DNA of 64,000 nt from assembly GCA_035352895.1 (NCBI GenBank), contig DAOPYN010000001.1, positions 1 through 64,000 of the forward strand, written 5' to 3'. The translations under genes and the position numbers were made by a program. Under the pieces are notes generated by a model that had not been told where the DNA came from, did no database searches, and saw only the letters and a list, made by a program, of their open reading frames with translations. Positions 16,643-25,013 of this stretch are shown piece by piece. This stretch comes from UBA5070 sp035352895. GTDB lineage: Bacteria > Fibrobacterota > Fibrobacteria > UBA5070. Each line of letters opens with the position of its first letter. The stretch's first letter is position 1.

Positions 16643-17257
16643 TCATCGCAGGAGGAACATCAGTCCGGACTGGGCCAATCCCACCAGTCCGCCCAGGACG
16701 GCTCCGCTCCATTCGATGAAGCCGAACTCCCTGGCCAGGATGGAAAAAAGCATCTCTTCCATGGCGCGCGGCGACATGGCCTGCACCTTGGCCCGGACCA
16801 GATCGCGCACCGGCACATGGTCTTCCAGGGCCTGGCCGGCCCCTTGCGCGATCCGGGGGATCATGCCGCTCAGCTCCACCGCGAGCATCTCGGCGACCTT
16901 GTCCTTCATGCCCTGGGTCAGGAACATGGCGACCATGGGGTGCAGTCCGGGTAGGCGTTCCTCGGCGAAGCGCTTGGCCTCCGCTGCCACGACCGGCTTC
17001 AGGGATTCCAGCAAATCGGGATCGGTCAGGGCGCGGGCCAGATCGTGGTGGCTCACCAGCTCGCGCTCGACCATGGAGCCCAGGTTTATGGCCAAGGCCT
17101 CCTGGCGCCGGGGGATCACACCCTGGATGGACCAGGGGCCGATGCGGATGGGTTCCACGGGGCGAAACAGCATCTTCAGGGCGAGCCAGTTGGTGCCCCA
17201 GCCGATGAGGGCGCCCACGACGGGCGGCAGGAGGAACGGCCAGATGGAGTGGATCAT
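16643..17257 (-). CDS. DUF445 family membrane protein
   Basis: The product is 204 residues. It begins MIHSIWPFLLPPVVGALIGWGTNWLALKMLFRP, the typical DUF445 N-terminus with a membrane segment and a conserved NWLALKMLFRP box. The IQGVIPRRQEALA motif follows, and a second membrane segment closes the C-terminus (GAVLGGLVGLAQSGLMFLL). A soluble helical middle region lies between them. The function is unknown. It diverges from the kinase gene at 17370. Confidence 0.85.
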   Translation of the reverse strand: MIHSIWPFLLPPVVGALIGWGTNWLALKMLFRPVEPIRIGPWSIQGVIPRRQEALAINLGSMVERELVSHHDLARALTDPDLLESLKPVVAAEAKRFAEERLPGLHPMVAMFLTQGMKDKVAEMLAVELSGMIPRIAQGAGQALEDHVPVRDLVRAKVQAMSPRAMEEMLFSILAREFGFIEWSGAVLGGLVGLAQSGLMFLLR

Positions 17258-17369
17258 GGGAGGGGCAAGTTACCAATTGGCGTCGGGGCGGGCGGGATGG
17301 TAGGATCGGGGCGATCGCTCCCTCTCCGAATGCGGGTCGCGGTCGCGGAAATCCTTTGGGGAGGTGTGC

Positions 17370-19349
17370 TTGATCGAAGGATTGGAGGACGATCCCCGGC
17401 TGGATCCTGGTGGCGAGGGTCCTCCCCTGGCCGAACAGCTCCGGTTCGCGGAGTCGCTGCTGAACGTGACTCCGGGAATCCTCTACATCTACGACCTCCA
17501 GGAACGGCATGTGGTGTTCATCAATGCCAGAATCCAGGATCTGCTGGGCCACAGCTCCCGGGAAATCCATGCGATGGGGGGGCGGGTGCTGGAGATCCTG
17601 ATGGAACCGGGGGATCTGGCGCGCTACCGGGACGAGATCCTGCCACGCTACCGGCAGACCAAGGATTTCGAACGGGTGGTCCACCAGTACCGGATGAGGC
17701 ACAAGGATGGGCGGTGGCACTGGGTGGAGAGCACCGAGGTGGTCTACCTCAGGGACGTCGACGGCGCACCGGTCCAGATCCTGGGCCTGGGAATGGACAT
17801 CTCCGAGCGCAGGCGTTCGGAGGAAGCCATGCGGGAAAGCGAGTATTTCTTCAGGGAATCCCAGCGCACTTCCCAGACCGGGTCCTACAGGGGGAATGTG
17901 ACGACTGGCGTCTGGGAATGCTCGGAAGTCCTCGCCGGGATCTTCGGGATCGATCGGTCCTTCCAAAGCGACGTCGACGGTTGGCTCCGGCTGGTCCATC
18001 CGGACGATCGGGCCGCGATGCAGGCCTACTACGTCGACGAGGTGGTGGCCAAGCGCACAAGGTTCGACAAGGTGTACAGGATCGTGCGGCCTTGCGACGG
18101 CGATGTCCGCTGGGTGCATGGCATGGGGGAGCTTGTCCTGGACGGACAGGGAGCTCCCCTCCACATCATCGGGACCATCCGCGACGTCACCGACCGGCGT
18201 CGCGCGGAAGAGGCGTTGCAACGCTCCGAGGAACGGCTGAAACTCGCCACCCAGGCAGGCGGGATCGGCATTTGGGACTGGGATGTCGAACGGAACATCC
18301 TCGACTGGGACGACAGCATGCTCGCCATCTACGGCCTGGAAGCGGGACGGTTCGAAGGGTGCATGGAGGCGTGGGCCCGCGGGCTCCATCCCGACGACCG
18401 CTCACGGATGGAGCGAGCGACCCGCGATGCGATCGAGGGTCGCGCGGAATTCGCGGAGGAGTTCCGGATCGTGCGTCCGGACGGGACGGAACGGATCCTG
18501 AAGGCCAATTCCTGGAGCCAGCGCGATGCCCGGGGAAGGGCGGTGCGGATGGTCGGGGTGAACATCGACATCACCGAACGCAAGCGCGCCCAGATCGAAC
18601 TCGAACACCATCGGACCCATCTGGAGGAGCTGGTGCAGGAACGGACGGCCCAGCTGGAAGCCGCCAACCGCGAACTGGAATCCTTCTGCCACACCGTATC
18701 GCACGACCTCCGGGCGCCGCTGCGCCACCTGGACGGATTCACCAAGCTCCTGCTCTCGGAGTGTCGACAGGAACTGTCTCCGGATGCCGCCCGCTACTTG
18801 GAGACCATCGCCGGGGCGGCCAGGAAGATGGGCGTCCTCATCGACGATCTCCTCCAGTTCTCCCGCACCAGCCGCCAGGAGATGGCCGCCGTGTCGGTGG
18901 ACATGGACGCGGTCTTCAACGAAGCCCGGCTGCAGCTGGGGGATCCGGTCGCGGGCGACCGCAAGATCGATTGGGTGGTGGGGGCGCTGCCCGTGGTCCT
19001 GGGCGACCACAACCTGCTGCGTCAGGTGTGGGCGAACCTCCTGCAGAACGCGGTCAAGTACACCCGCACCCGCGACGTCGCGCGCATCGAGGTGAAGAGC
19101 TGGAGCGAAGGCGGCGAGGAACTGTTCTCCATCTCCGACAACGGGGTGGGATTCGACATGCGCTACGTGGGGAAGCTCTTCGGAGTCTTCCAGCGGCTGC
19201 ATCGTCAGGATGATTTCGAAGGCACGGGCATCGGATTGGCGATCGTCCAGAGGATCCTCATCCGCCATGGAGGGCGCATCTGGGCCGACGCGACCGTGGA
19301 CCAGGGTGCCACGTTCACCTTCGCGCTGCCGAAGGCCCCGGGGGCGTAG
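17370..19349 (+). CDS. Sensor histidine kinase with three PAS domains
   Basis: The product is about 659 residues and appears soluble. Three PAS/PAC units lie at about 25-150, 155-280 and 285-410, each ending in a typical PAC motif (GMDISERRRSEE, GTIRDVTDRRRAEE, GVNIDITERKRAQ). A coiled-coil-like segment follows. The HisKA domain has the phosphoacceptor in CHTVSHDLRAPLRHLDGF. The ATPase domain has its N, G1 and G2 boxes (NLLQNAVKY, DNGVGFD, GTGIGLAIV). This is the phytochrome-like kinase class. The cue is unknown and no response regulator is adjacent. The start is either GTG 17364 or TTG 17370. GGGGAGG touches the GTG but is ideally placed five bases before the TTG, so I chose the TTG. Confidence 0.92.
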   Translation: MIEGLEDDPRLDPGGEGPPLAEQLRFAESLLNVTPGILYIYDLQERHVVFINARIQDLLGHSSREIHAMGGRVLEILMEPGDLARYRDEILPRYRQTKDFERVVHQYRMRHKDGRWHWVESTEVVYLRDVDGAPVQILGLGMDISERRRSEEAMRESEYFFRESQRTSQTGSYRGNVTTGVWECSEVLAGIFGIDRSFQSDVDGWLRLVHPDDRAAMQAYYVDEVVAKRTRFDKVYRIVRPCDGDVRWVHGMGELVLDGQGAPLHIIGTIRDVTDRRRAEEALQRSEERLKLATQAGGIGIWDWDVERNILDWDDSMLAIYGLEAGRFEGCMEAWARGLHPDDRSRMERATRDAIEGRAEFAEEFRIVRPDGTERILKANSWSQRDARGRAVRMVGVNIDITERKRAQIELEHHRTHLEELVQERTAQLEAANRELESFCHTVSHDLRAPLRHLDGFTKLLLSECRQELSPDAARYLETIAGAARKMGVLIDDLLQFSRTSRQEMAAVSVDMDAVFNEARLQLGDPVAGDRKIDWVVGALPVVLGDHNLLRQVWANLLQNAVKYTRTRDVARIEVKSWSEGGEELFSISDNGVGFDMRYVGKLFGVFQRLHRQDDFEGTGIGLAIVQRILIRHGGRIWADATVDQGATFTFALPKAPGA

Positions 19350-19482
19350 GCGGGTTCCGCAGCGGGGCTGGCGCGTCCCCATGTCCGCTGTCGCCATGGA
19401 CGTTTTCCGGGGAGATCTACTTTGCCACGGTGCACGTCGGCGCCGCGATGGTCGCGCGGCCGTTCGTGGTGGGAGCCGATCG

Positions 19483-19938
19483 ATGAGCCAAGGGACCCTG
19501 CGGGAGCGCGTCGCCGTCCGGGATGACTTGCCGGGCCTGCTGGAACTGTACCGGCAGCTGACTCCCGACGATCCACCGCTGGAACCTTCCAAGGCCCGGG
19601 ACATCTGGAGGACCATCGAGTCCAACGACGATCTGCGGTACTTCGTGGCGGTGGACGGGCGCGACGTGGTTTCCAGTTGCAACATCGCGATCGTCCCCAA
19701 CCTCACGCGCAGCGGAGCGAGCTGGGCGATCATCGAGAACGTGGTCACCCACGAGGCCTGGCGCAGGCGTGGGATCGCCAGGCGCCTGATGGGGATGGCC
19801 ATCGATTTCGCGAAGGCGCGCGGCTGCTACAAGGTGTGCCTGCTCAGCAACCATACCCGTGCCGAAGCCCACGCGTTCTACGAGTCGCTCGGCTTTTCCG
19901 GAACCGCCAAGGTGGGGTTCCACATGAAGCTGAAGTAG
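19483..19938 (+). CDS. GNAT family N-acetyltransferase (second)
   Basis: The product is 151 residues from the ATG at 19483, with GGGAG eight bases upstream. The acetyl-CoA site is IIENVVTHEAWRRRGIARRLM (RRGIA loop), followed by CYKVCLLSNHTRAEAHAFYESLGF, the usual C-terminal half of small GNAT enzymes. The substrate is unknown. It lies 133 bases after the kinase gene and converges on the third DUF4143 gene. Confidence 0.88.
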   Translation: MSQGTLRERVAVRDDLPGLLELYRQLTPDDPPLEPSKARDIWRTIESNDDLRYFVAVDGRDVVSSCNIAIVPNLTRSGASWAIIENVVTHEAWRRRGIARRLMGMAIDFAKARGCYKVCLLSNHTRAEAHAFYESLGFSGTAKVGFHMKLK

Positions 19939-19994
19939 GCGAAGCGAGCTGGAGACGCGGGTCGGAACGTGGGTGTGCCCATCACCGGAATGCA

Positions 19995-21209
19995 TCAGAG
20001 ATGCGTGGCCGGAATCGCCACGATGCGTTCGTCCAGGCGGCGAACGTGGATGCCATTGTCCACGAGGATCCCGAAGGCGCAACCCTGCTCGGCGACGAAA
20101 TCCTTCAAGGCCCGCCACTTGCGGGGATCGCCTGTTTCCGAGTACTTGATTTCCACGGGAATCGTGCCGAAGGAGCCCTGGAGCACCAGGTCGATTTCCG
20201 CGCCGGCACCGGTCCGGTAGTGGAACGCCTGCGCGGCCACGCCTGCATGGGCGAGCTGGCGCAGGATCTGCTCGACCACGAAACCCTCCCAAAGGCTTCC
20301 CATGCGCGGATGCGTGAGCAATTCGTCGCGGTCGCGGATGCGCAGGAGATGGTGCAGGAGTCCAGAATCGCGAAGATGTCCTTTGGGATGCTTCACCAGG
20401 CGCTTGGACGGATGGCGATCCCAAGCCTCCAGATGGCGCCACAGGTAGGTGCCGTCGGCCAGGTTCAGCCAATCGCGGATGGTCGGCTGGGTGACGCCTA
20501 CCGCTCGGGCGAGTTCGGATTGGTTCAGGATTTCGCCCGAAGCCCCGGCAAGCAGTTGCAGGAAGGTCCTGAATCGCTGGTGGTTCATGGCGGGGGCCAG
20601 TCGAGGCAGGTCGCGATCGAGCAGGGAGCGCAGGTAGTTCTCCTGCCACAGCTGGCCGTGGCGGGCCTGGTTCTTCAGCCAAGGCTCCGGGAACCCTCCC
20701 CGCAGCCACGAATCGTGGATCTGGTCCAGAGTGAGGCGTGGCTTGAGTTCCAGGCAGGCTTCCAGCGAGTGGATGGCCTGGGCGAACGGTGTCGATGGCT
20801 GCTGGTGGGCTTCGGCGGCGGTGAATGGGCCCAGCTCCAAGACGGCCATGCGACCCGCCAGGCTTTCGTGGAGCGACTTGACCAGGCTGGGCGAGACCGA
20901 CCCGGTCAGAAGGAAGCGGCCAGGGGCTCGGCGGTCGGCATCGACGGCCACGCGCAAGGCGGGAAACAGCTGGGGAAGTTCCTGGGCCTCGTCGATGGCG
21001 ATGCGACCGGATTCCATGCGGAAAAAGAGGTCCGGATCGGCGGCGATCCGATGGAGATCTGCTTGGCGCTCCAGATCGAATCGTTTCCATCCGTCCTGCG
21101 CCACGGCTTCCAGGAGCGTGGTCTTGCCGCACTGGCGTGGACCCAGGATGGCTACGACGGGAAACAGGTCCAACAGTTCCTCGAGATAGCCGACGGATGA
21201 GCGCTTCAT
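19995..21209 (-). CDS. AAA ATPase with C-terminal DUF4143 domain (copy 3)
   Basis: The product is 404 residues from the ATG at 21209 (MKRSSVGYLEELLDLFPV), which has no Shine-Dalgarno sequence; a GTG at 21230 is also in frame. The P-loop is AILGPRQCGKTTLL, Walker B is RIAIDEAQELP, and the sensor is FLLTGSVSPSL. The C-terminal DUF4143 domain has GAEIDLVL...IPVEIKYSE, an intact Asp...Glu-x-Lys pattern as in copy 2. It contains a probable winged-helix stretch (ELARAVGVTQPTIRDWLN), as these proteins often do. It is preceded by its own AT-rich dyad. Confidence 0.85.
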   Translation of the reverse strand: MKRSSVGYLEELLDLFPVVAILGPRQCGKTTLLEAVAQDGWKRFDLERQADLHRIAADPDLFFRMESGRIAIDEAQELPQLFPALRVAVDADRRAPGRFLLTGSVSPSLVKSLHESLAGRMAVLELGPFTAAEAHQQPSTPFAQAIHSLEACLELKPRLTLDQIHDSWLRGGFPEPWLKNQARHGQLWQENYLRSLLDRDLPRLAPAMNHQRFRTFLQLLAGASGEILNQSELARAVGVTQPTIRDWLNLADGTYLWRHLEAWDRHPSKRLVKHPKGHLRDSGLLHHLLRIRDRDELLTHPRMGSLWEGFVVEQILRQLAHAGVAAQAFHYRTGAGAEIDLVLQGSFGTIPVEIKYSETGDPRKWRALKDFVAEQGCAFGILVDNGIHVRRLDERIVAIPATHL

Positions 21210-21221
21210 ATATTGTAAAAT

Positions 21222-21265
21222 AAAGATCACAGTATGAAAATGCGTGGTTCGATTTTGTGATTTTT
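21222..21265 (-). promoter_or_regulatory. AT-rich dyad before the third DUF4143 gene
   Basis: AAAGATCACA (21222-21231) and TGTGATTTTT (21256-21265) match as an inverted repeat at 9 of 10 positions with a 24-base spacer, just upstream of the ATG at 21209. The segment is strikingly AT-rich for this genome. It lies in the divergent gap to carB and may serve either gene. Confidence 0.45.
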
Positions 21266-21402
21266 AGCCAGGGCGCTGGGGATTCCTACCCAGTGGGGCC
21301 GATTTTTTCTAATATGGCCCGGGTCGCTCCAAGGGCGGCCGATTCTACGGCCACCGGAGCGGACAGGCTCCGGCGAAGGCCTCCACACAGCCGGAGACTC
21401 CA

Positions 21403-24400
21403 ATGCCCAAGCGCACAGATATCCATTCCATCCTGATCATCGGATCGGGGCCCATCGTCATCGGACAGGCCTGCGAATTCGACTACTCGGGGACACAGGC
21501 CTGCAAGGCTCTGCGTGAGGAAGGGTATCGCGTCATTCTGGTCAATTCGAACCCCGCCACGATCATGACCGACCCCACCACGGCCGATCGCACCTACGTG
21601 GAGCCCATCACCGCCGACGCCGTGGCCGCGATCATCGCCGCCGAACGCCCCGACGCCATCCTGCCCACCCTGGGCGGACAGACTGCCCTGAACTGCGCCA
21701 TGGAGCTGGCCAGCCGCGGCGTACTGCACGAATTCGGTGTCGAGATGATCGGCGCCACTCCCAGCGCCATCGAGAAGGCGGAGAGCCGCCAGCTGTTCAA
21801 GGCCGCCATGGAGAAGATCGGGCTGGAGAGCGCTCGTTCCGACGTGGCCCACACCATGCAGGAAGCCCGCAAGGTCCGCGACCGCCTGGGCTATCCCGTG
21901 GTGATCCGGCCCGCCTTCACGATGGGTGGCGCCGGCGGCGGCTTCGCCTACGACGACGAGGAGTTCGAGCGCATCTGTTCCAACGGCCTGGCCCTTTCGC
22001 CCACCACGGAGGTCCTCATCGAGGAGTCCATCCTGGGCTGGAAGGAATTCGAGATGGAGGTCATGCGCGACAAAGCCGACAACGCCGTGATCATCTGCTC
22101 CATCGAGAACCTGGATCCCATGGGCATCCACACCGGAGATTCCATCACGGTTGCCCCGGCCCAGACCCTCACGGACAAGGAATACCAGCGCATGCGCGAC
22201 GCCTCCATCGCGATCCTGCGCGAGATCGGCGTGGAGACGGGCGGATCCAACGTGCAGTTCGCGGTCAATCCCAAGGATGGCCGCATGATCGTCATCGAGA
22301 TGAACCCCCGCGTGAGCCGCTCGTCGGCGCTCGCGTCCAAGGCCACGGGATTCCCCATCGCCAAGATCGCGGCCAAGCTCGCGGTGGGATACACCCTGCC
22401 CGAGATCCCCAACGACATCACCAAGAAGACCCCGTCGTGCTTCGAGCCCAGCATCGACTACGTGGTCACCAAGATCCCGCGCTTCAACTTCGAGAAGTTC
22501 CCGGGTGCCTCCAGCACCCTGGGCACCCAGATGAAGTCGGTCGGCGAGGCCATGAGCATCGGTCGGAGCTTCAAGGAGTCGCTCCAGAAGGGATTCCGCA
22601 GCCTGGAGAGCGGGCGCGGCGGCTTCGGAGGGGACGGCAAGGACAAGGAAATGTCCGATGCCGAGGTGGAATCGCTCCTGGAGATCAAGCGCCCCCAGCC
22701 GGACCGCCTCTTCGGCGTGCGGGCGGCCTTCGAGCGTGGCTGGAGCGTGGAGCGCGTGCACGAACTGGGCAAGTACGATCCCTGGTTCCTGGTGCACATC
22801 AAGGAACTGATCGACTTCGAGATGAAGGAACTCAAGGGCCGGAAGCTGTCCGCGATTTCCGCCACCGTTTTCCGTCAGGCCAAGGAATGGGGCTTCGGAG
22901 ACCAGCAGATCGCCTTCGCGACCGGCACCAAGGAGCAGGATGTCCGCGAAGCCCGCCTGAAGCTGGGCGTGGGCGCCGTGTTCAAGACGGTGGACACCTG
23001 CGCGGCCGAGTTCGAGGCCAACACTCCCTACCACTACTCGACCTACGATTTCGAGAACGAATCCGTGCGCACGGATCGCAAGAAGGTGGTCATCCTGGGC
23101 GGTGGCCCCAACCGCATCGGCCAGGGGATCGAGTTCGACTACTGCTGCTGCCACGCCTCCTACGCGCTGAAGGAAGAGGGGGTGGAGAGCATCATGATCA
23201 ACTCCAACCCCGAGACCGTATCCACCGACTACGACACCTCCGACAAGCTCTACTTCGAGCCGCTGAACCGCGAGGAGCTCCTCAACATCCTGGAGCACGA
23301 GAAGCCCGACGGCGTGATCCTGCAGTTCGGGGGGCAGACGCCGCTGAAGCTCGCCAAGGACCTGGAGGACGCGGGGGTGAAGATCATGGGCACCTCGCCC
23401 AAGTCCATCTGGCTGGCCGAGGACCGCAAGCTCTTCAACACCTTGATGGAGGATCTCGGGATCCGCCAACCCGCCGGGGCCACCGCCACCAACGCGTCGG
23501 AAGCCCTGGCCGTGGCGGCCAAGGTGGGCTTCCCGCTTCTGGCCCGCCCATCCTTCGTGCTGGGCGGCCGCGCGATGAAGATCCTCTACGGCGTGCCCGA
23601 GCTCGAGACCTACATGCGCGAGACGGTGCACCCCACCCCGGAGCACCCGATCCTCCTGGACCATTACCTGGAGAACGCCACCGAGGTGGACGTGGACTGC
23701 ATCCGCGACACGCACGGAACCGCCATCGTGGCCGGCATCATGCAGCACATCGAGGAGGCCGGGATCCACTCGGGCGATTCGGCCTGCGTGATTCCCTCCA
23801 TCACGCTGTCGGAATCCGTCCTCCGCGTGCTGCGCGAGCAGACCGTGCGCATCGCCCACGCCCTGGAAGTGGTGGGCATGATGAACATCCAGTACGCGGT
23901 CAAGGACAACGTCGTGTACGTGCTGGAAGTGAACCCCCGCGCCTCGCGCACGGTGCCCTTCGTGGCGAAGGCCACCGGCGTCCCGTTCGCCAAGCTCGCC
24001 ACCAAGGTGATGCTGGGCAGGAGTCTTGCCGAGCTTGGCTACACCGAGGAAGTCGTGCCCAAGCACTACAGCGTGAAGGAGTCGGTGTTCCCCTTCAGCA
24101 AGTTCCACGGTTCCGACACGGTGTTGGGACCCGAGATGAAGTCGACCGGCGAGGTCATGGGCATCGACGCGACCTTCGGGGCCGCATTCGCCAAGAGCCA
24201 GGTCGGCGCGTCGTCCAAGCTTCCGCTGAAGGGGACCGTCTTCGTCAGCGTGAACGATCGCGACAAGGCCGGAGTGGTCGACATCGCGCGCCGCATCGCC
24301 AAGATGGGCATGAAGCTCGTGGCCACCAGCGGCACCGCCGACTACCTGAAGAAGGCGGGCATCGAGGTCGAGATCGTGAAGAAGGTGTCCGAAGGTCCGG

Positions 24401-24624
24401 GCAACATCGTGGAGCTCCTCCTGGAGAAGAAGATCGCGCTCCTGATCAACACGCCCATGGGCTCCAACGCCAAGGGCGACGACGCCGTGATCCGCCAGGC
24501 CGCACTGCGCGCCGCGGTGCCGTACACGACCACGCTGTCGGCGGCGAGCGCGGCGGCGGAGGCGATCGCGACATTGCGCAGCTCCGATCTTGGAGTCAAG
24601 TGCCTCCAAGACTGGTATTCCTGA
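21403..24624 (+). CDS. carB: Carbamoyl-phosphate synthase large subunit
   Basis: The product is 1073 residues, the same length as the E. coli enzyme. It makes carbamoyl phosphate from bicarbonate, ATP and ammonia channelled from CarA, for pyrimidines and arginine. The two homologous halves are plain: SILIIGSGPIVIGQACEFDYSG at the N-terminus and KVVILGGGPNRIGQGIEFDYC near residue 565. Each is followed by an ATP-grasp core with the metal-binding VIEMNPRVSRSSALASKATG or VLEVNPRASRTVPFVAKATG. The C-terminal MGS-like allosteric domain starts near residue 945. The ATG has GGAG seven bases upstream. carA is not adjacent. A strong terminator follows at 24691. Confidence 0.98.
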   Translation: MPKRTDIHSILIIGSGPIVIGQACEFDYSGTQACKALREEGYRVILVNSNPATIMTDPTTADRTYVEPITADAVAAIIAAERPDAILPTLGGQTALNCAMELASRGVLHEFGVEMIGATPSAIEKAESRQLFKAAMEKIGLESARSDVAHTMQEARKVRDRLGYPVVIRPAFTMGGAGGGFAYDDEEFERICSNGLALSPTTEVLIEESILGWKEFEMEVMRDKADNAVIICSIENLDPMGIHTGDSITVAPAQTLTDKEYQRMRDASIAILREIGVETGGSNVQFAVNPKDGRMIVIEMNPRVSRSSALASKATGFPIAKIAAKLAVGYTLPEIPNDITKKTPSCFEPSIDYVVTKIPRFNFEKFPGASSTLGTQMKSVGEAMSIGRSFKESLQKGFRSLESGRGGFGGDGKDKEMSDAEVESLLEIKRPQPDRLFGVRAAFERGWSVERVHELGKYDPWFLVHIKELIDFEMKELKGRKLSAISATVFRQAKEWGFGDQQIAFATGTKEQDVREARLKLGVGAVFKTVDTCAAEFEANTPYHYSTYDFENESVRTDRKKVVILGGGPNRIGQGIEFDYCCCHASYALKEEGVESIMINSNPETVSTDYDTSDKLYFEPLNREELLNILEHEKPDGVILQFGGQTPLKLAKDLEDAGVKIMGTSPKSIWLAEDRKLFNTLMEDLGIRQPAGATATNASEALAVAAKVGFPLLARPSFVLGGRAMKILYGVPELETYMRETVHPTPEHPILLDHYLENATEVDVDCIRDTHGTAIVAGIMQHIEEAGIHSGDSACVIPSITLSESVLRVLREQTVRIAHALEVVGMMNIQYAVKDNVVYVLEVNPRASRTVPFVAKATGVPFAKLATKVMLGRSLAELGYTEEVVPKHYSVKESVFPFSKFHGSDTVLGPEMKSTGEVMGIDATFGAAFAKSQVGASSKLPLKGTVFVSVNDRDKAGVVDIARRIAKMGMKLVATSGTADYLKKAGIEVEIVKKVSEGPGNIVELLLEKKIALLINTPMGSNAKGDDAVIRQAALRAAVPYTTTLSAASAAAEAIATLRSSDLGVKCLQDWYS

Positions 24625-25013
24625 CAAAAATCGGCTGCGCGGGCGCATACTCCCCTCCACGGACCTCTCGTCGTACCGCTAAGATCGATCATTCCGGGCG
24701 ATGGCCCGGAATGCCCGCGTTTTAAGCGTACGACTTCGGGTCCGTGTCAGGTCGTCTGTATCCCGCTCGCTCGATTTTTCTTCCCTTGCCGGTTTTGGCG
24801 CATTGGCGCCCTGTGGGCGCCTCGCGCTGTTGGGCGATGTGCGTGACGGAAGGGCCGCGCGGGGGAAAGCCGGGTCATGGGGGGCGGTTTCCGGGGGCGG
24901 GGCGGTGTGCTAACTTTTTTGCTCCGATCCCAGACGCGGCGCGATCCCCCCGGAAGACAATGATTGGCGGGGTCCAGTCGCTTGCATTCCCTCGCTTTCC
25001 AGGAGCCCCCTCG
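24625..25013 (+). other. 389-base intergenic region after carB
   Basis: This region holds the carB terminator and a second hairpin (GGCGCCC-TGT-GGGCGCC near 24805-24821) without a T-run. GC-rich, low-information sequence then leads to the protease gene. Short open frames here have no ribosome-binding sites or protein-like composition, and no RNA gene is recognisable. Confidence 0.6.
24691..24723 (+). terminator. Rho-independent terminator of carB
   Basis: The perfect nine-base arms ATTCCGGGC (24691-24699) and GCCCGGAAT (24704-24712) surround a GATG loop. GCCCGCG and then TTTT follow, 67 bases after the carB stop. Confidence 0.75.

Noticed and set aside
21286..24660. Open frame of 1124 codons antisense to carB
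   Set aside because: It mirrors the carB reading frame in GC-rich DNA, has His/Gly/Asp-rich shadow composition and no ribosome-binding site. carB itself is certain.
24805..24821. GGCGCCC-TGT-GGGCGCC hairpin as a second carB terminator
   Set aside because: No T-run on either side, and a good terminator already lies at 24691-24723.
24701..24913. 70-codon open frame after carB
   Set aside because: It starts inside the carB terminator and has Arg/Gly/Ala-rich random composition.
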